DNA of 64,000 bases from Massilia glaciei (GTDB lineage: Bacteria; Pseudomonadota; Gammaproteobacteria; Burkholderiales; Burkholderiaceae_D), in the NCBI RefSeq assembly GCF_003011895.2, contig NZ_PXWF02000102.1, forward strand, positions 1-64,000. The letters run 5' to 3'. The notes under the pieces were generated by a model. It was not told the origin of the DNA and made no database searches. It was given only the letters and a program-made list of their open reading frames with translations. Numbering within the stretch: the stretch's first letter is position 1; every line of letters starts with the position of its first letter. The position numbers were made by a program, and so were the translations under genes. Positions 51,591-60,219 of the stretch are shown here, in pieces.

Positions 51591-52003
51591 TGAATGCCAC
51601 ACACACCCACGCAGTACCTGCCACCTCGATCGACGCCCTGTCGAAACGTTTATCCGAAACATTTATTCGAAACATTTATCCGAAACATTTATCCGAAACG
51701 CGCGCGCCCTTGCTCCCGGCGCAAGCCGCAGCCATCGCTATTGACGAATGGACCGCCAGAGCGCGCGAAAAGGCAAGTCCATCGCGCGGTGGAGTGCGTG
51801 GCTACCAATGGAAATGCATCTTCCTTCCAGATGGGACAGACTTGCTCCTAAGCGATCATTGCAGCTTCGCGACTGAAATCACGGGGCGCGCCCCTCAGGG
51901 TCCGACAGGCTCCCAGCGGCCAAGCCCGCGCTGCCGGCGCCGTCCCGGTGCTACCATCGAAGCATGGTCACGCCGCCCACACAGCCAGTGCTTTGCACGA
52001 TAG
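51590..52003 (+). CDS. Hypothetical protein, probably a truncated remnant
   Basis: The frame encodes 137 residues. The N-terminus (about 17-37) is translated from a 13-bp tandem repeat. The middle (GYQWKCIFLPDGTDLLL) looks like a genuine domain, faintly like RAMA/DUF2924-type modules, but I cannot assign it. From about residue 104 the frame reads through a MITE-like end and into the DUF488 gene, so the true C-terminus is probably lost. Treat as a decayed accessory gene. Confidence 0.35.
   Translation: MNATHTHAVPATSIDALSKRLSETFIRNIYPKHLSETRAPLLPAQAAAIAIDEWTARAREKASPSRGGVRGYQWKCIFLPDGTDLLLSDHCSFATEITGRAPQGPTGSQRPSPRCRRRPGATIEAWSRRPHSQCFAR
51642..51699. repeat. 13-bp tandem repeat (CGAAACATTTATC), 4.5 copies
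   Basis: Copies start at 51642, 51655, 51668 and 51681, followed by a 6-base partial. The 13-bp period does not keep frame, so in the 51590 frame each repeat encodes different residues. Confidence 0.9.
51897..51916. mobile_element. Solitary end related to the MITE terminal repeat
   Basis: GTCCGACAGGCTCCCAG (51900-51916) matches the right end of the MITE at 51281-51302 except for one base. No matching left end lies close; the nearest inverted partner is at 51124. Confidence 0.65.
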
Positions 52004-52524
52004 GTCATTCCGACAGGCCGTTGGAGGCATTTCTCGACCTGCTCAAGATCAACCAGATACAACGCGTGGTCGACATACGAACGGTTCCCCGCTCCCGCCA
52101 CAATCCCCAGTTCGATCAAAGCGCACTCCCGGCCACCCTGGCAACGGTTGGCTTGTCGTACAGCCATCTGCCCGGCCTGGGCGGCTTGCGCCACGCCGCG
52201 CGCGATTCCCAAAACACCGGCTGGCGCAACACCTCGTTCCGTGGCTACGCCGACTACATGCAGACGGCCGAGTTCGCGCAGGCGGTCGATTTGCTCGCCG
52301 ACCTCGCCCGGCATGAATGCTGCACCCTGATGTGCGCCGAAGCGGTGCCATGGCGCTGCCACCGATCGCTGGTTACCGATGCGCTGCTGTTGCGCGGTTT
52401 CCGGGTCGAGCACATCGTCGGCCCCAAGTCGCGCAAACCCCACACGCTGACCACGTTCGCGCATGTTGACGGCACCCATATCACGTATCCGGGCCCGGCC
52501 GCCGACGTTCGGCAAGCACCTTGA
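51964..52524 (+). CDS. DUF488 domain protein
   Basis: This 186-residue protein has the DUF488 hallmarks TIGHSDRPLEAFLDLL, VVDIRTVPRSRHNPQF and LMCAEAVPWRCHRSLVTDALL, including the conserved cysteine before a catalytic-looking arginine/histidine cluster. The family is widespread and poorly characterised. Its stop overlaps the next gene (TTGA), so the two are translationally coupled. Confidence 0.9.
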   Translation: MVTPPTQPVLCTIGHSDRPLEAFLDLLKINQIQRVVDIRTVPRSRHNPQFDQSALPATLATVGLSYSHLPGLGGLRHAARDSQNTGWRNTSFRGYADYMQTAEFAQAVDLLADLARHECCTLMCAEAVPWRCHRSLVTDALLLRGFRVEHIVGPKSRKPHTLTTFAHVDGTHITYPGPAADVRQAP

Positions 52525-53138
52525 ACCACAAACGCTACCCGAGCCCTGACGCGAGCCCTGACGCGAGCCTTAACGCGCTGCTCGCCGAGGTGCGCGACTG
52601 CCGCGTGTGCGAGGCGCACCTTCCGCTCGGGCCGCGGCCCGTGCTCCAGGCCGCGGCAGGGGCGCGCATCCTGATCGTCGGCCAGGCGCCGGGCGCGCGC
52701 GTGCATGCGTCCGGCGTGCCGTGGGACGACGCCAGCGGCGCCCGGCTACGGCAGTGGCTGGGCGTCGAAGCGGCAGAGTTTTACGGAGAGCGCTTCGCGA
52801 TCATTCCCATGGGCTATTGCTATCCGGGGCGCGGCAAGGGTGGCGACCTGCCGCCGCGCCGCGAGTGCGCCGATTTGTGGCTCGACATGTTGCTCGACAA
52901 AATCCCCTCGATCGAACTGACGCTGCTGATCGGCCTGCATGCGCAAAGGCATTTTCTCGGGCGCCGCCGCAAAGCCACATTGACCGACACGGTGCGCGCC
53001 TGGCGCGAGTTCGCACCGGCGTTTATTCCCTTGCCCCATCCATCGCCGCGCAACACGCCATGGTTCCAAGCCAACCCCTGGTTCGAGCAGGAGTTGCTCC
53101 CCATGCTCAAAGCGCGCATCGAAAACAGGAAAAAATAA
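52521..53138 (+). CDS. Uracil-DNA glycosylase superfamily protein
   Basis: This 205-residue protein has the UDG-fold elements CRVCEAHLPLGPRP, ILIVGQAPGARVHASGVPWDDASG (substrate and water-activating loop), IIPMGYCYPG and the late LPHPSPRN (HPSP loop). The first cysteines are not arranged as a full 4Fe-4S set, so it resembles the family without a cluster. The activity may be base removal from damaged DNA. The start TTG at 52521 overlaps the DUF488 stop and no nearby ATG competes. Confidence 0.82.
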   Translation: MNHKRYPSPDASPDASLNALLAEVRDCRVCEAHLPLGPRPVLQAAAGARILIVGQAPGARVHASGVPWDDASGARLRQWLGVEAAEFYGERFAIIPMGYCYPGRGKGGDLPPRRECADLWLDMLLDKIPSIELTLLIGLHAQRHFLGRRRKATLTDTVRAWREFAPAFIPLPHPSPRNTPWFQANPWFEQELLPMLKARIENRKK

Positions 53139-53152
53139 TCTTGATGCTAACG

Positions 53153-53166
53153 ATTACGCGTGTAAT
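53153..53166. promoter_or_regulatory. BlaI-type operator 1
   Basis: ATTACGCGTGTAAT is a near-perfect palindrome with the TTAC/GTAA arms typical of BlaI/MecI/CopY binding sites. Its centre is 27 bp from operator 2. Confidence 0.75.
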
Positions 53167-53179
53167 CATCAACCTATCT

Positions 53180-53193
53180 ATTACACGTGTAAT
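53180..53193. promoter_or_regulatory. BlaI-type operator 2
   Basis: ATTACACGTGTAAT is a perfect 14-bp palindrome 16 bases before the repressor start codon, positioned for autoregulation. Confidence 0.8.
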
Positions 53194-53209
53194 TAATCGG
53201 GGGGTATCA

Positions 53210-53602
53210 ATGGCATCGAACATTCACATCAGCGAAGCGGAGTCGCTCGTCATGGAGGCGCTCTGGCACAGGCCCGGGATGGCGGCGGAAGACGTGATCG
53301 CCACGCTCGCCGACAAGCAGCAATGGCAGGAGGCGACGGTCAAGACCTTGCTCAACCGCCTGCTCAAGAAGGGCGCCATCAGCGCGCAAAAGGATGGCAG
53401 GCGCTTCCTGTATTCGCCCGTGCTGCTGCGCGAAGACTGGGTCGCGAGCGAGAGCACCGGGCTGATCGACCGCCTGTTCGGCGGCAACCTCGCGCCGCTG
53501 GTCGCCCATTTCGGCCAACACCGGAAACTAAGCAAAGCCGAAGCCGAAGAAATCAAGAAGCTGATCGAGGGCATGAGCGAGGGCATGAGCGATGGAAAAT
53601 AA
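53210..53602 (+). CDS. BlaI/MecI/CopY family transcriptional repressor
   Basis: This 130-residue winged-helix repressor has ISEAESLVMEALWHRPGMAAEDVIATL, then the recognition helix region ATVKTLLNRLLKKGAISAQKDGRRFLYSPV and a dimerising C-terminus. In the BlaR1 system the membrane peptidase partner inactivates it when the inducer binds. Two palindromic operators precede the gene. It overlaps the BlaR1-like gene by 11 bases, so the two are coupled. Confidence 0.92.
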   Translation: MASNIHISEAESLVMEALWHRPGMAAEDVIATLADKQQWQEATVKTLLNRLLKKGAISAQKDGRRFLYSPVLLREDWVASESTGLIDRLFGGNLAPLVAHFGQHRKLSKAEAEEIKKLIEGMSEGMSDGK

Positions 53603-55166
53603 TCTGATCTCCACGCTGGTGGAGGCGGGCTGGGCCGCGAGCGCCGCGGTGCTGCTTGTGCTGCTGCTCCGAAAACCGCTGCGCCGCCTGTCCGGCGCGT
53701 ACCAGGCCTGGCTGATCGTGCCGGTCGCAACCGTCGCGTCGCTCGCGGCGGCGCTGCTGCCGATGGCGCCCGTCGCCAGGCCGGTCATGCTTGTATCGTT
53801 GCCGGCAATGGAGGCGGCATCGACCTCCATGTCGGTCGTGGGTGCGGGCGGCATCGACTGGACGCCCTGGCTGTTGCTGGGCTGGCTCGGCGGCGCGCTT
53901 GCGCTGGGCATTTGGATGGCGCGCGCCCACCAGCGCTTTGTGCTGTCAGTGGGCGGCACGGTAGAACGCGACGGGGTCTTCCACTCGGATTCGACGCATG
54001 CCGGCCCGGCCCTGGTCGGCGTGTGGCGGCCGCGCATCGTCGTCCCTTCCGATTTCACCTCGCGCTTCACGCTTGATGAGCAAAACCTCGTTCTTGCCCA
54101 TGAGCGCGTGCATGCGCGGCGGCGCGACACGGCCGCCAATCTCGCCTGCGCGCTGGTCCAGTGCGTGCTCTGGTTCAACCCGCTGGCCCACCTCGGCGCG
54201 CGCTGTTTCCGCTTCGACCAGGAGCTCGCCTGCGACGACGCGGTCATGCGACAGACGCCGGCGATGCGGCGCAGCTATGCCCAAGCCATGTTGAAAGCCC
54301 AGTTGGCAGGGGCCGGCAGTTCAATCAGTTGTCATTGGCAGTCCCACCATCCATTAAAGGATCGCATCATGAATCTAGACCGACTCCAACCCCGTTCGGG
54401 ACGCTTGTTCGCCGGCCGCGCCGTGCTCGCCGCCCTGATCTGCCTGGGCGGTTACAGCGCCCTTGCCGCGCACGCGAAGACTGACGTTGCCTCCGGCGCC
54501 CAAGTGTATGAAGTGGCGTTGCAGATCGATGTCGGCGGCAAACATATCACGCAGCGCAAGTATGCGCGTATGGATGAGCAGTTCGAGATTGCGGTGGAAG
54601 AGGCCGGCACAAAATGGGTGGGCGAGATGAGGATCAAGCCCGGAAAGGACGGCAACATCGATATGCAGTCGAATGTGCAGGCCGGCGCGCCCGGGCCTGG
54701 AATCCACACCCTCGTTGGCGCACTCAACCATCCCTATCGTCTGATCCGGCATGACCCGAAAACCAAGGCCAGGCTCGACATGCTGGTGCTGGTCACCAAA
54801 GCGCCGATGTATGAGATTGCCATGCAACTCGAGGTGGGCGACAAGCGCTCCGAACCGAAGGTGCAGGTGCACGCCGGCGAGGCTTTCGCCGTGGCCGTCG
54901 ACGAAGCCGGCGCGCGGTGGCGGCTCGATGGCGTGATCGGTCCACTGACCAGCCGGCAGATCGACATGACGGCCACGCTGACGCGCGAAAACAAGATCGT
55001 CGCCAAGCCCCGCATGCTCATCAACCTTGGCGACGAGGCGGGGATGGGCGTGAGCGACAAGGACTCGAACCAGGCATTCAAGATGAAGATGAAGGTCTCC
55101 CAACTGGGCGGCAGCACCCCGCTTGTGTTACGTGATGGAAAGGTCCAGTCCCACGAGAACAGATAA
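53592..55166 (+). CDS. BlaR1-like M56 family sensor peptidase with duplicated periplasmic domain
   Basis: This 524-residue protein has N-terminal membrane segments (about 10-25, 40-60, 92-110) and a cytoplasmic zinc peptidase with HERVH (170-174). A further membrane segment lies near 275-295. The periplasmic part is not the usual penicillin-binding domain: no SxxK/SxN set is seen. It has two similar modules, beginning at residues 306 (VYEVALQIDVGGKHIT) and 407 (MYEIAMQLEVGDKR), each with FxVAVxEAGxxW and IDM. The inducer is therefore unlikely to be a beta-lactam. No beta-lactamase gene is adjacent. Confidence 0.85.
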   Translation: MENNLISTLVEAGWAASAAVLLVLLLRKPLRRLSGAYQAWLIVPVATVASLAAALLPMAPVARPVMLVSLPAMEAASTSMSVVGAGGIDWTPWLLLGWLGGALALGIWMARAHQRFVLSVGGTVERDGVFHSDSTHAGPALVGVWRPRIVVPSDFTSRFTLDEQNLVLAHERVHARRRDTAANLACALVQCVLWFNPLAHLGARCFRFDQELACDDAVMRQTPAMRRSYAQAMLKAQLAGAGSSISCHWQSHHPLKDRIMNLDRLQPRSGRLFAGRAVLAALICLGGYSALAAHAKTDVASGAQVYEVALQIDVGGKHITQRKYARMDEQFEIAVEEAGTKWVGEMRIKPGKDGNIDMQSNVQAGAPGPGIHTLVGALNHPYRLIRHDPKTKARLDMLVLVTKAPMYEIAMQLEVGDKRSEPKVQVHAGEAFAVAVDEAGARWRLDGVIGPLTSRQIDMTATLTRENKIVAKPRMLINLGDEAGMGVSDKDSNQAFKMKMKVSQLGGSTPLVLRDGKVQSHENR

Positions 55167-55242
55167 GCTGTTTTGCCGCGGAATCGGGGTTGGAGCGCGC
55201 TGAACCCGATTCCGCGATTCATCGCGCGGGGGGCCGCGCCGG

Positions 55243-55248
55243 TATAAT
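55243..55248 (+). promoter_or_regulatory. Candidate -10 element close to the uvrD start
   Basis: A TATAAT lies only 7 bases before the ATG at 55255, so transcripts would be nearly leaderless. There is no clear -35, and it may be fortuitous. Confidence 0.35.
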
Positions 55249-55254
55249 GGCGCC

Positions 55255-57561
55255 ATGCAGAATCTCCTCCACAACCTCAATCCCGAACAACTCGCCGCCG
55301 TCACGCTCCCAGCCCAAAGCGCCCTCATTTTGGCCGGCGCCGGATCGGGCAAGACGCGCGTGCTGACCACCCGGATCGCCTGGCTGATCCAGACCCAGCA
55401 GGTGTCGCCGGCGGGCATCATGGCCGTCACCTTCACCAACAAGGCTGCCAAGGAGATGCTCGCGCGCCTGTCGGCGATGTTGCCGATGAGTACGCGCGGG
55501 ATGTGGGTCGGCACCTTCCACGGCCTGTGCAACCGGCTGCTGCGCACCCATTACCGCGACGCGGCCCTGCCGCAGACGTTCCAGATCCTCGATTCGCAGG
55601 ATCAGTTGTCGGTCATCAAGCGCCTGCTCAAGGCCAACAACATCGACGATGAGAAATATCCGCCGAAGACGCTGATGTATTTCATCAATAACGCCAAGGA
55701 CCAGGGCCTGCGCGCCCACCAGGTCGAGGCGCACGATCCGATCGAGCGCAAGCTCGTCGAGCTCTACGAGATCTACGACCTGCAATGCCAGCGCGAGGGC
55801 GTGGTCGACTTCGCCGAGTTGCTGCTGCGCTCGTACGAGCTGCTCGCGCGCAACCAGCCGCTGCGCGAGCACTACCAGCAGCGCTTCCGCCACATCCTCG
55901 TCGACGAGTTCCAGGACACCAACGACCTGCAGTACAACTGGCTCAAGCTGCTCGCGGGCCACAACGTGGTAGGCGGCGGGGCCCTGTTCGCCGTCGGCGA
56001 CGACGACCAGAGCATCTACGCCTTCCGCGGCGCCAATGTCGGCAACATGGCCGCCTTCGAGCGCGAGTTCCGGGTCCAGAATTTGATCAAGCTCGAGCAG
56101 AACTACCGCTCGCACGGCCACATCCTCGACAGCGCCAACATGCTGATTTCAAACAACAGCAAGCGCCTGGGCAAGAACCTGCGCACCGACGCCGGCCACG
56201 GCGAGCCGGTGCGCATCTACGAGGCCTCGTCCGACCTCGAGGAGGCGCAGTGGATCATCGAAGAGGCCAAGTCGCTCATGGCCGAGGGCAGCGCCCGGCG
56301 CGACATCGCGATCCTATACCGCTCCAACGCGCAGTCGCGCGTGATCGAGCAAAAGCTGTTCGCGGCGGGCCTGCCGTACATCGTCTACGGCGGCCAGCGC
56401 TACTTCCAGCGCGCCGAGGTCAAACATGTGATCGCCTATCTGCAACTGATGGACAATCCGCACAACGATTCGGCCTTCCTGCGGGTCGTCAACTTCCCCA
56501 CGCGCGGGATCGGCTCGCGCTCGATCGAGCAGTTGCAGGCGGCGGCCGGGCAGCAGGGCATCTCGCTGTACGCGGCGGTGCCGCATGTGGCGGGCAAGGC
56601 CGGCTCGTCGCTGGCCAATTTCGTGCGCCTGATCGAGGGCGCGCGCTTCGAGACGACCCAGCTCCCGCTGCCCGAGATGGTGCGCGTGGTGCTCGAGGCG
56701 AGCGGCCTGCTGGCCCACTACCAGGGCGAAAAAGACGGCACCGACCGGGTCGAAAACGTCGAGCAAATGGTCAGCGCCGCGACCCATTTCGTGCAGGAGG
56801 AGGGCTTCGGCCAAAACGCCCCCGCCCACCTGGGCCCGCGCGCGCAGGCGCAGTCGGGCGCGCCGATCGTGAGCGAGGACGGCATCGAGATCTTCGACGC
56901 CGACGCGCCGCTGCCGACCGTGATGTCGCCGCTGTCGGCCTTTTTGTCGCACGCCTCGCTCGAGGCCGGCGACGCCCAGGCGCAGGCCGGGCAGGACGCG
57001 CTGCAGCTGATGACGGTGCACTCGGCCAAGGGGCTCGAGTTCGACGCCGTGTTCATCACCGGCCTCGAGGAGGGCTTGTTCCCGCACGAGAGCAGCGCGC
57101 GCGAAATGGACGGGGTCGACGAGGAGCGGCGCCTGATGTACGTGGCCATCACGCGCGCCAAAAAGCGCCTGTACATGAGCTTCACGCAGACCCGCATGCT
57201 GCACGGCCAGACCCGCTACAACATGAAGTCGCGCTTTTTCGACGAGCTTCCCGAGGAGGCGCTCAAGTGGCTGTCGCCGCGGGTGCAGTCGCATTGGTCA
57301 GGCAACAAGAAGTCGGCCTGGGACGAGCCCGTCTTCGCGGGAGGATCGGACAACAAGATCGCCCATCAGATCGCGCAAAAGGCCAGCAGCGGTCCCGGCT
57401 GGCGCATCGGCGAGTCGGTGGCGCACGCCAAGTTCGGCGAGGGCGTGATCGTCAATCTGGAGGGCAGCGGCAGCAACGCGCGCGCCCAGATCAATTTTGG
57501 GCGCGCGGGGGTCAAGGTGCTCGACCTGTCGGTCGCCAAGCTCGACCGGGTGGGGCGCTAG
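55255..57561 (+). CDS. uvrD: UvrD/PcrA-type DNA helicase
   Basis: This 768-residue superfamily 1A 3'-5' helicase works in mismatch and excision repair. Walker A is AGAGSGKT (27-34), motif II is DEFQDTN, motif III is GDDDQSIYAFRGA, and later motifs include MTVHSAKGLEFDAVF and VAITRAKKRLY. The C-terminus ends in a Tudor-like fold (GESVAHAKFGEGVIVNLEG). It contains an acidic insertion around residues 520-570. It is of the UvrD/PcrA rather than Rep type. Confidence 0.94.
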   Translation: MQNLLHNLNPEQLAAVTLPAQSALILAGAGSGKTRVLTTRIAWLIQTQQVSPAGIMAVTFTNKAAKEMLARLSAMLPMSTRGMWVGTFHGLCNRLLRTHYRDAALPQTFQILDSQDQLSVIKRLLKANNIDDEKYPPKTLMYFINNAKDQGLRAHQVEAHDPIERKLVELYEIYDLQCQREGVVDFAELLLRSYELLARNQPLREHYQQRFRHILVDEFQDTNDLQYNWLKLLAGHNVVGGGALFAVGDDDQSIYAFRGANVGNMAAFEREFRVQNLIKLEQNYRSHGHILDSANMLISNNSKRLGKNLRTDAGHGEPVRIYEASSDLEEAQWIIEEAKSLMAEGSARRDIAILYRSNAQSRVIEQKLFAAGLPYIVYGGQRYFQRAEVKHVIAYLQLMDNPHNDSAFLRVVNFPTRGIGSRSIEQLQAAAGQQGISLYAAVPHVAGKAGSSLANFVRLIEGARFETTQLPLPEMVRVVLEASGLLAHYQGEKDGTDRVENVEQMVSAATHFVQEEGFGQNAPAHLGPRAQAQSGAPIVSEDGIEIFDADAPLPTVMSPLSAFLSHASLEAGDAQAQAGQDALQLMTVHSAKGLEFDAVFITGLEEGLFPHESSAREMDGVDEERRLMYVAITRAKKRLYMSFTQTRMLHGQTRYNMKSRFFDELPEEALKWLSPRVQSHWSGNKKSAWDEPVFAGGSDNKIAHQIAQKASSGPGWRIGESVAHAKFGEGVIVNLEGSGSNARAQINFGRAGVKVLDLSVAKLDRVGR

Positions 57562-57654
57562 CAGGCTGTGGGGCATGAAATTTGGACCATGAAGCGCCGC
57601 TGACTTCGGCCCGCGAAAGCGGGGTGAAGCGGGCGGCGAGCCTAATTTTCGCAT

Positions 57655-57690
57655 GACCCCGCGAAAAAAAATTCTGACCCCGGTTTCGCT
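57655..57690. repeat. Partial copy of the osmC-associated palindrome
   Basis: GACCCCGGTTTCG (57676-57688) is identical to one arm of the palindrome in the osmC triplication (GACCCCGGTTTCGGAAT). A dispersed motif of this kind supports a repeat family in this genome. Confidence 0.5.
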
Positions 57691-57718
57691 CGCGGTGCCA
57701 GTATGCGATCGATCCGAC

Positions 57719-58513
57719 CTAGCCCAGCGCCCCGGTCTCGTCCGGGACGATCTTGGCCGTGCCCGGCGCGTCGTCGGGAAACAACTGGCGGTAGCTCGCG
57801 TAGATCGCGAGCCGGCGCAGCAGGGCGAACAGGAACATGGCGAACAGCGCCAGGGACTGCGCGATCTTGCTGGGCCCGAAAATGAGCGACGTGAGCATCA
57901 GGATGCCGATGAACATGCCGAACGAGGTGAGAATCAACACGGCGAACGCGCGCACCGAGCCTAGTATCGCGAACACGCTGTAGAACGTCGCCTTCATGGG
58001 CGGCATCTGCTTCCAGTAGGTGAGCGCCGGCGCAAAGCTCAGCAACAGCATGACGGTGTTGAAGGCCAAGGCGAGCAGCAAGGCCTTCCAGACGTCGGCC
58101 TGGGCGAACGTTGGCGGTTTCTTGGAATCGCCCATGAGCTTCGCCTGCTCCCAGAAATCGGGGCTCAAGGCAATCATCGTGATTCCCAGCAGAACCATCA
58201 CAGCCACCAGATACACCACGCCAAGCTTGCACAGGGGGACCAAGGCGTCCTTGCGGAATCCGGTGACCAGCACCGACGGCGGGACCGGCTGGCCCGTCTC
58301 GATCAGGTAGCACGCCTGCATGCGCGCCATGCTGAACGACGGAATCAGCAACAAGGCGATGAACTGGCCCAGCAGCGGTACCCCGTTCAACAACATGAAG
58401 CACAGGACCTGGAGGAACAGCAGCATCGACAGGAGGCCGGGCTGTTTGCGGTACAGGGCGAAGCCTTGTTTGAACCAAAGCCAGCCGGTTATTGCGGGGA
58501 TCTTATTACTCAT
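57719..58513 (-). CDS. BPSS1780 family membrane protein
   Basis: This 264-residue integral membrane protein has about six hydrophobic segments and the family start TGWLWFKQGFALYRKQPG. It follows thrB with a one-base overlap (TGATG), as in many Betaproteobacteria. The family has no known function; the gene order suggests only co-expression with thrB. Confidence 0.88.
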   Translation of the reverse strand: MSNKIPAITGWLWFKQGFALYRKQPGLLSMLLFLQVLCFMLLNGVPLLGQFIALLLIPSFSMARMQACYLIETGQPVPPSVLVTGFRKDALVPLCKLGVVYLVAVMVLLGITMIALSPDFWEQAKLMGDSKKPPTFAQADVWKALLLALAFNTVMLLLSFAPALTYWKQMPPMKATFYSVFAILGSVRAFAVLILTSFGMFIGILMLTSLIFGPSKIAQSLALFAMFLFALLRRLAIYASYRQLFPDDAPGTAKIVPDETGALG

Positions 58514-59469
58514 CAGAACAGTCTTGGCGCCGGTGTGGCGATGCGTTCGCGCAGGATGCGCTCGAAATGGGTCGGGTCGTGCGGGGTCAGCATTTCGGCC
58601 GCGCGCGGCTGGTAGAAGTCAAACAGGCGCGAGAGCCAGAAGCGCAGCGCCGCCGCGCGCAGCATGGGCTGCCACGAGGCTTGCTCGTGCGCCGTGAACG
58701 GGCGCACCGCGTGGTAGGCGTCGAGCATGGCGCGCACGCGCGCCTCGTCGAGCACGCCGGTGTCGAGGTCGATGCACCAGTCGTTGACGGTGACGGCGAC
58801 GTCGAACAGCCAGGTGTCGCAGCCGGCGAAGTAAAAGTCGAAAAACCCAGCGAGGCGCTCGCCGACGAACATGACGTTGTTGCGGAACAGGTCGGCGTGC
58901 ACCGGTCCGCGCGCCAGTCGCTTGTAGTGCTCGCAGGTCGCGTACGACTCCTGGAAGTGCATCTCCGCGCGCAGCAGGTGGGCGTTGCTGTCCGACAGAA
59001 ATGGCAGCACGGTCGGCGTGACCGCGTTCCACCAGTCGAGCCCGCGCAAATTGGGCTGCGTGAGCGGGAAGTCCCGCGCGGCCAGGTGCATGCGCGCGAG
59101 CATGGCGCCGACGGCGGCGCAGTGCGCCGGTTGCGGCGCCATCTGCGAGCTGCCCTCGAGCTTGCTGACGATGGCGGCCGGCTTGCCGTGCAGCGGCACG
59201 ATCAGCTCGCCCTTGTCGTTGGCAACGGGCGCGGGCACGAGCACGCCGCGCTCGGCCAGGTGGCGCATCAGGTTCAGGTAGAAGGGCAGTTGCTCGAAGC
59301 TGAGGTTTTCAAAGATCGTGAGCACATGTTCGCCGCTCTCGGTCGTGATGAAAAAATTGCTGTTCTCGATGCCGGAGGCGATCCCGCGCACTGCCAGGGC
59401 CTTGCCAAGGGGGAATTGCTTGATCCACTCGGAGACGTCGTCCAGGGAGACCGCGGTAAAAACTGCCAT
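58513..59469 (-). CDS. thrB: Homoserine kinase (ThrB, choline-kinase-like form)
   Basis: This 318-residue enzyme phosphorylates homoserine in threonine synthesis. It belongs to the aminoglycoside-phosphotransferase-like form rather than the GHMP form. The ATP fold opens [13 protein letters not shown], the catalytic loop is [13 protein letters not shown] and the metal-binding segment is [17 protein letters not shown]. It follows the DUF2782 gene by about 93 bases and precedes the BPSS1780 gene. Confidence 0.93.
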   Translation of the reverse strand: MAVFTAVSLDDVSEWIKQFPLGKALAVRGIASGIENSNFFITTESGEHVLTIFENLSFEQLPFYLNLMRHLAERGVLVPAPVANDKGELIVPLHGKPAAIVSKLEGSSQMAPQPAHCAAVGAMLARMHLAARDFPLTQPNLRGLDWWNAVTPTVLPFLSDSNAHLLRAEMHFQESYATCEHYKRLARGPVHADLFRNNVMFVGERLAGFFDFYFAGCDTWLFDVAVTVNDWCIDLDTGVLDEARVRAMLDAYHAVRPFTAHEQASWQPMLRAAALRFWLSRLFDFYQPRAAEMLTPHDPTHFERILRERIATPAPRLF

Positions 59470-59562
59470 GTGCAAGCGAGAGGAAAGAGAATCGGTTGGG
59501 ACCGGCGTGGCGGGCCGCGAAGCCCGGACACGCCACGTGTGGCGCGTGCTGCGTCGGCCGCC

Positions 59563-59988
59563 TTATTTTTTGCCGGGCGGGCGCGGCGGCGGCGGAGGCT
59601 CGACCGCGCCGGCCTTGGCCGCTTCGGCCTCGGTTTTTGGCTTCTTTTTGCCGAGGTCGAATTCGAGCACCGTCCATTGGGGCGCGCGGATGTCGCCGCT
59701 TTGCGCGTCGCCGCGCTGGGCGTTGCCGGCCTCGAGGTGCGGCTTCATGGTGTAGCGGCTCTTGCCGCTCTTGACCTGGACCTCGGTGACCTTGCCGCCT
59801 TCGCGTTTTTCGGTGATTTGCGTGCCGCCCTCGCGCGCTGGCGCGACCGACAGCGGCGCTTCGGATTCGGGCACGCGCTCGAGTTTGGGCGAGGGCGTCG
59901 GCGCGCTTTGCGGCGCCTGTGCGAACACCTGGCCGGCGCCGGCCAGCAAGCACAGCGAGGCAAATTTGAACAGCGATGAGCGCATCAT
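59563..59988 (-). CDS. DUF2782 domain protein
   Basis: This 141-residue protein has a signal peptide (MMRSSLFKFASLCLLAGAGQVFA), a Pro-rich stretch and the DUF2782 core (THITEKREGGKVTEVQVKSGKSRYTMKPH-like region near residues 55-85). A proline tail PPPPPRPPGKK ends it. The family is small, periplasmic and of unknown function, usually encoded divergently from polA and upstream of thrB as here. Confidence 0.85.
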   Translation of the reverse strand: MMRSSLFKFASLCLLAGAGQVFAQAPQSAPTPSPKLERVPESEAPLSVAPAREGGTQITEKREGGKVTEVQVKSGKSRYTMKPHLEAGNAQRGDAQSGDIRAPQWTVLEFDLGKKKPKTEAEAAKAGAVEPPPPPRPPGKK

Positions 59989-60150
59989 GATGGGTCCGCC
60001 TTTAATTCGTATACAAGTCGTATTCATCATTGTAACAAAAGACCCCGATCGCGGTTTAAAGGGTACGCCCAGGGGGGCGCCCAGGGGGACGCCGCGCGCC
60101 CGGGGCGGGCCGCCCGCCCTTTTCGCAGGCGCTTTGCACGGCCCGGATTC

Positions 60151-60159
60151 TGCGATAAT
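60151..60159 (+). promoter_or_regulatory. Extended -10 promoter of polA
   Basis: TGCGATAAT combines the TG extension with a GATAAT -10 element, giving a leader of about 55 bases before the polA ATG at 60220. No good -35 is seen, consistent with the extended -10 class. Confidence 0.5.
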
Positions 60160-60219
60160 GACAGACCCGGTGCCGCCTTGCGGCCCACGCTTCCGACCCC
60201 TTTTTACTGATTTGGCGCT

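Noticed and set aside
51223-51675. Minus-strand open frame over the MITE and repeats
   Set aside because: It reads through inverted and tandem repeats in several overlapping frames, with no ribosome site or recognisable domain.
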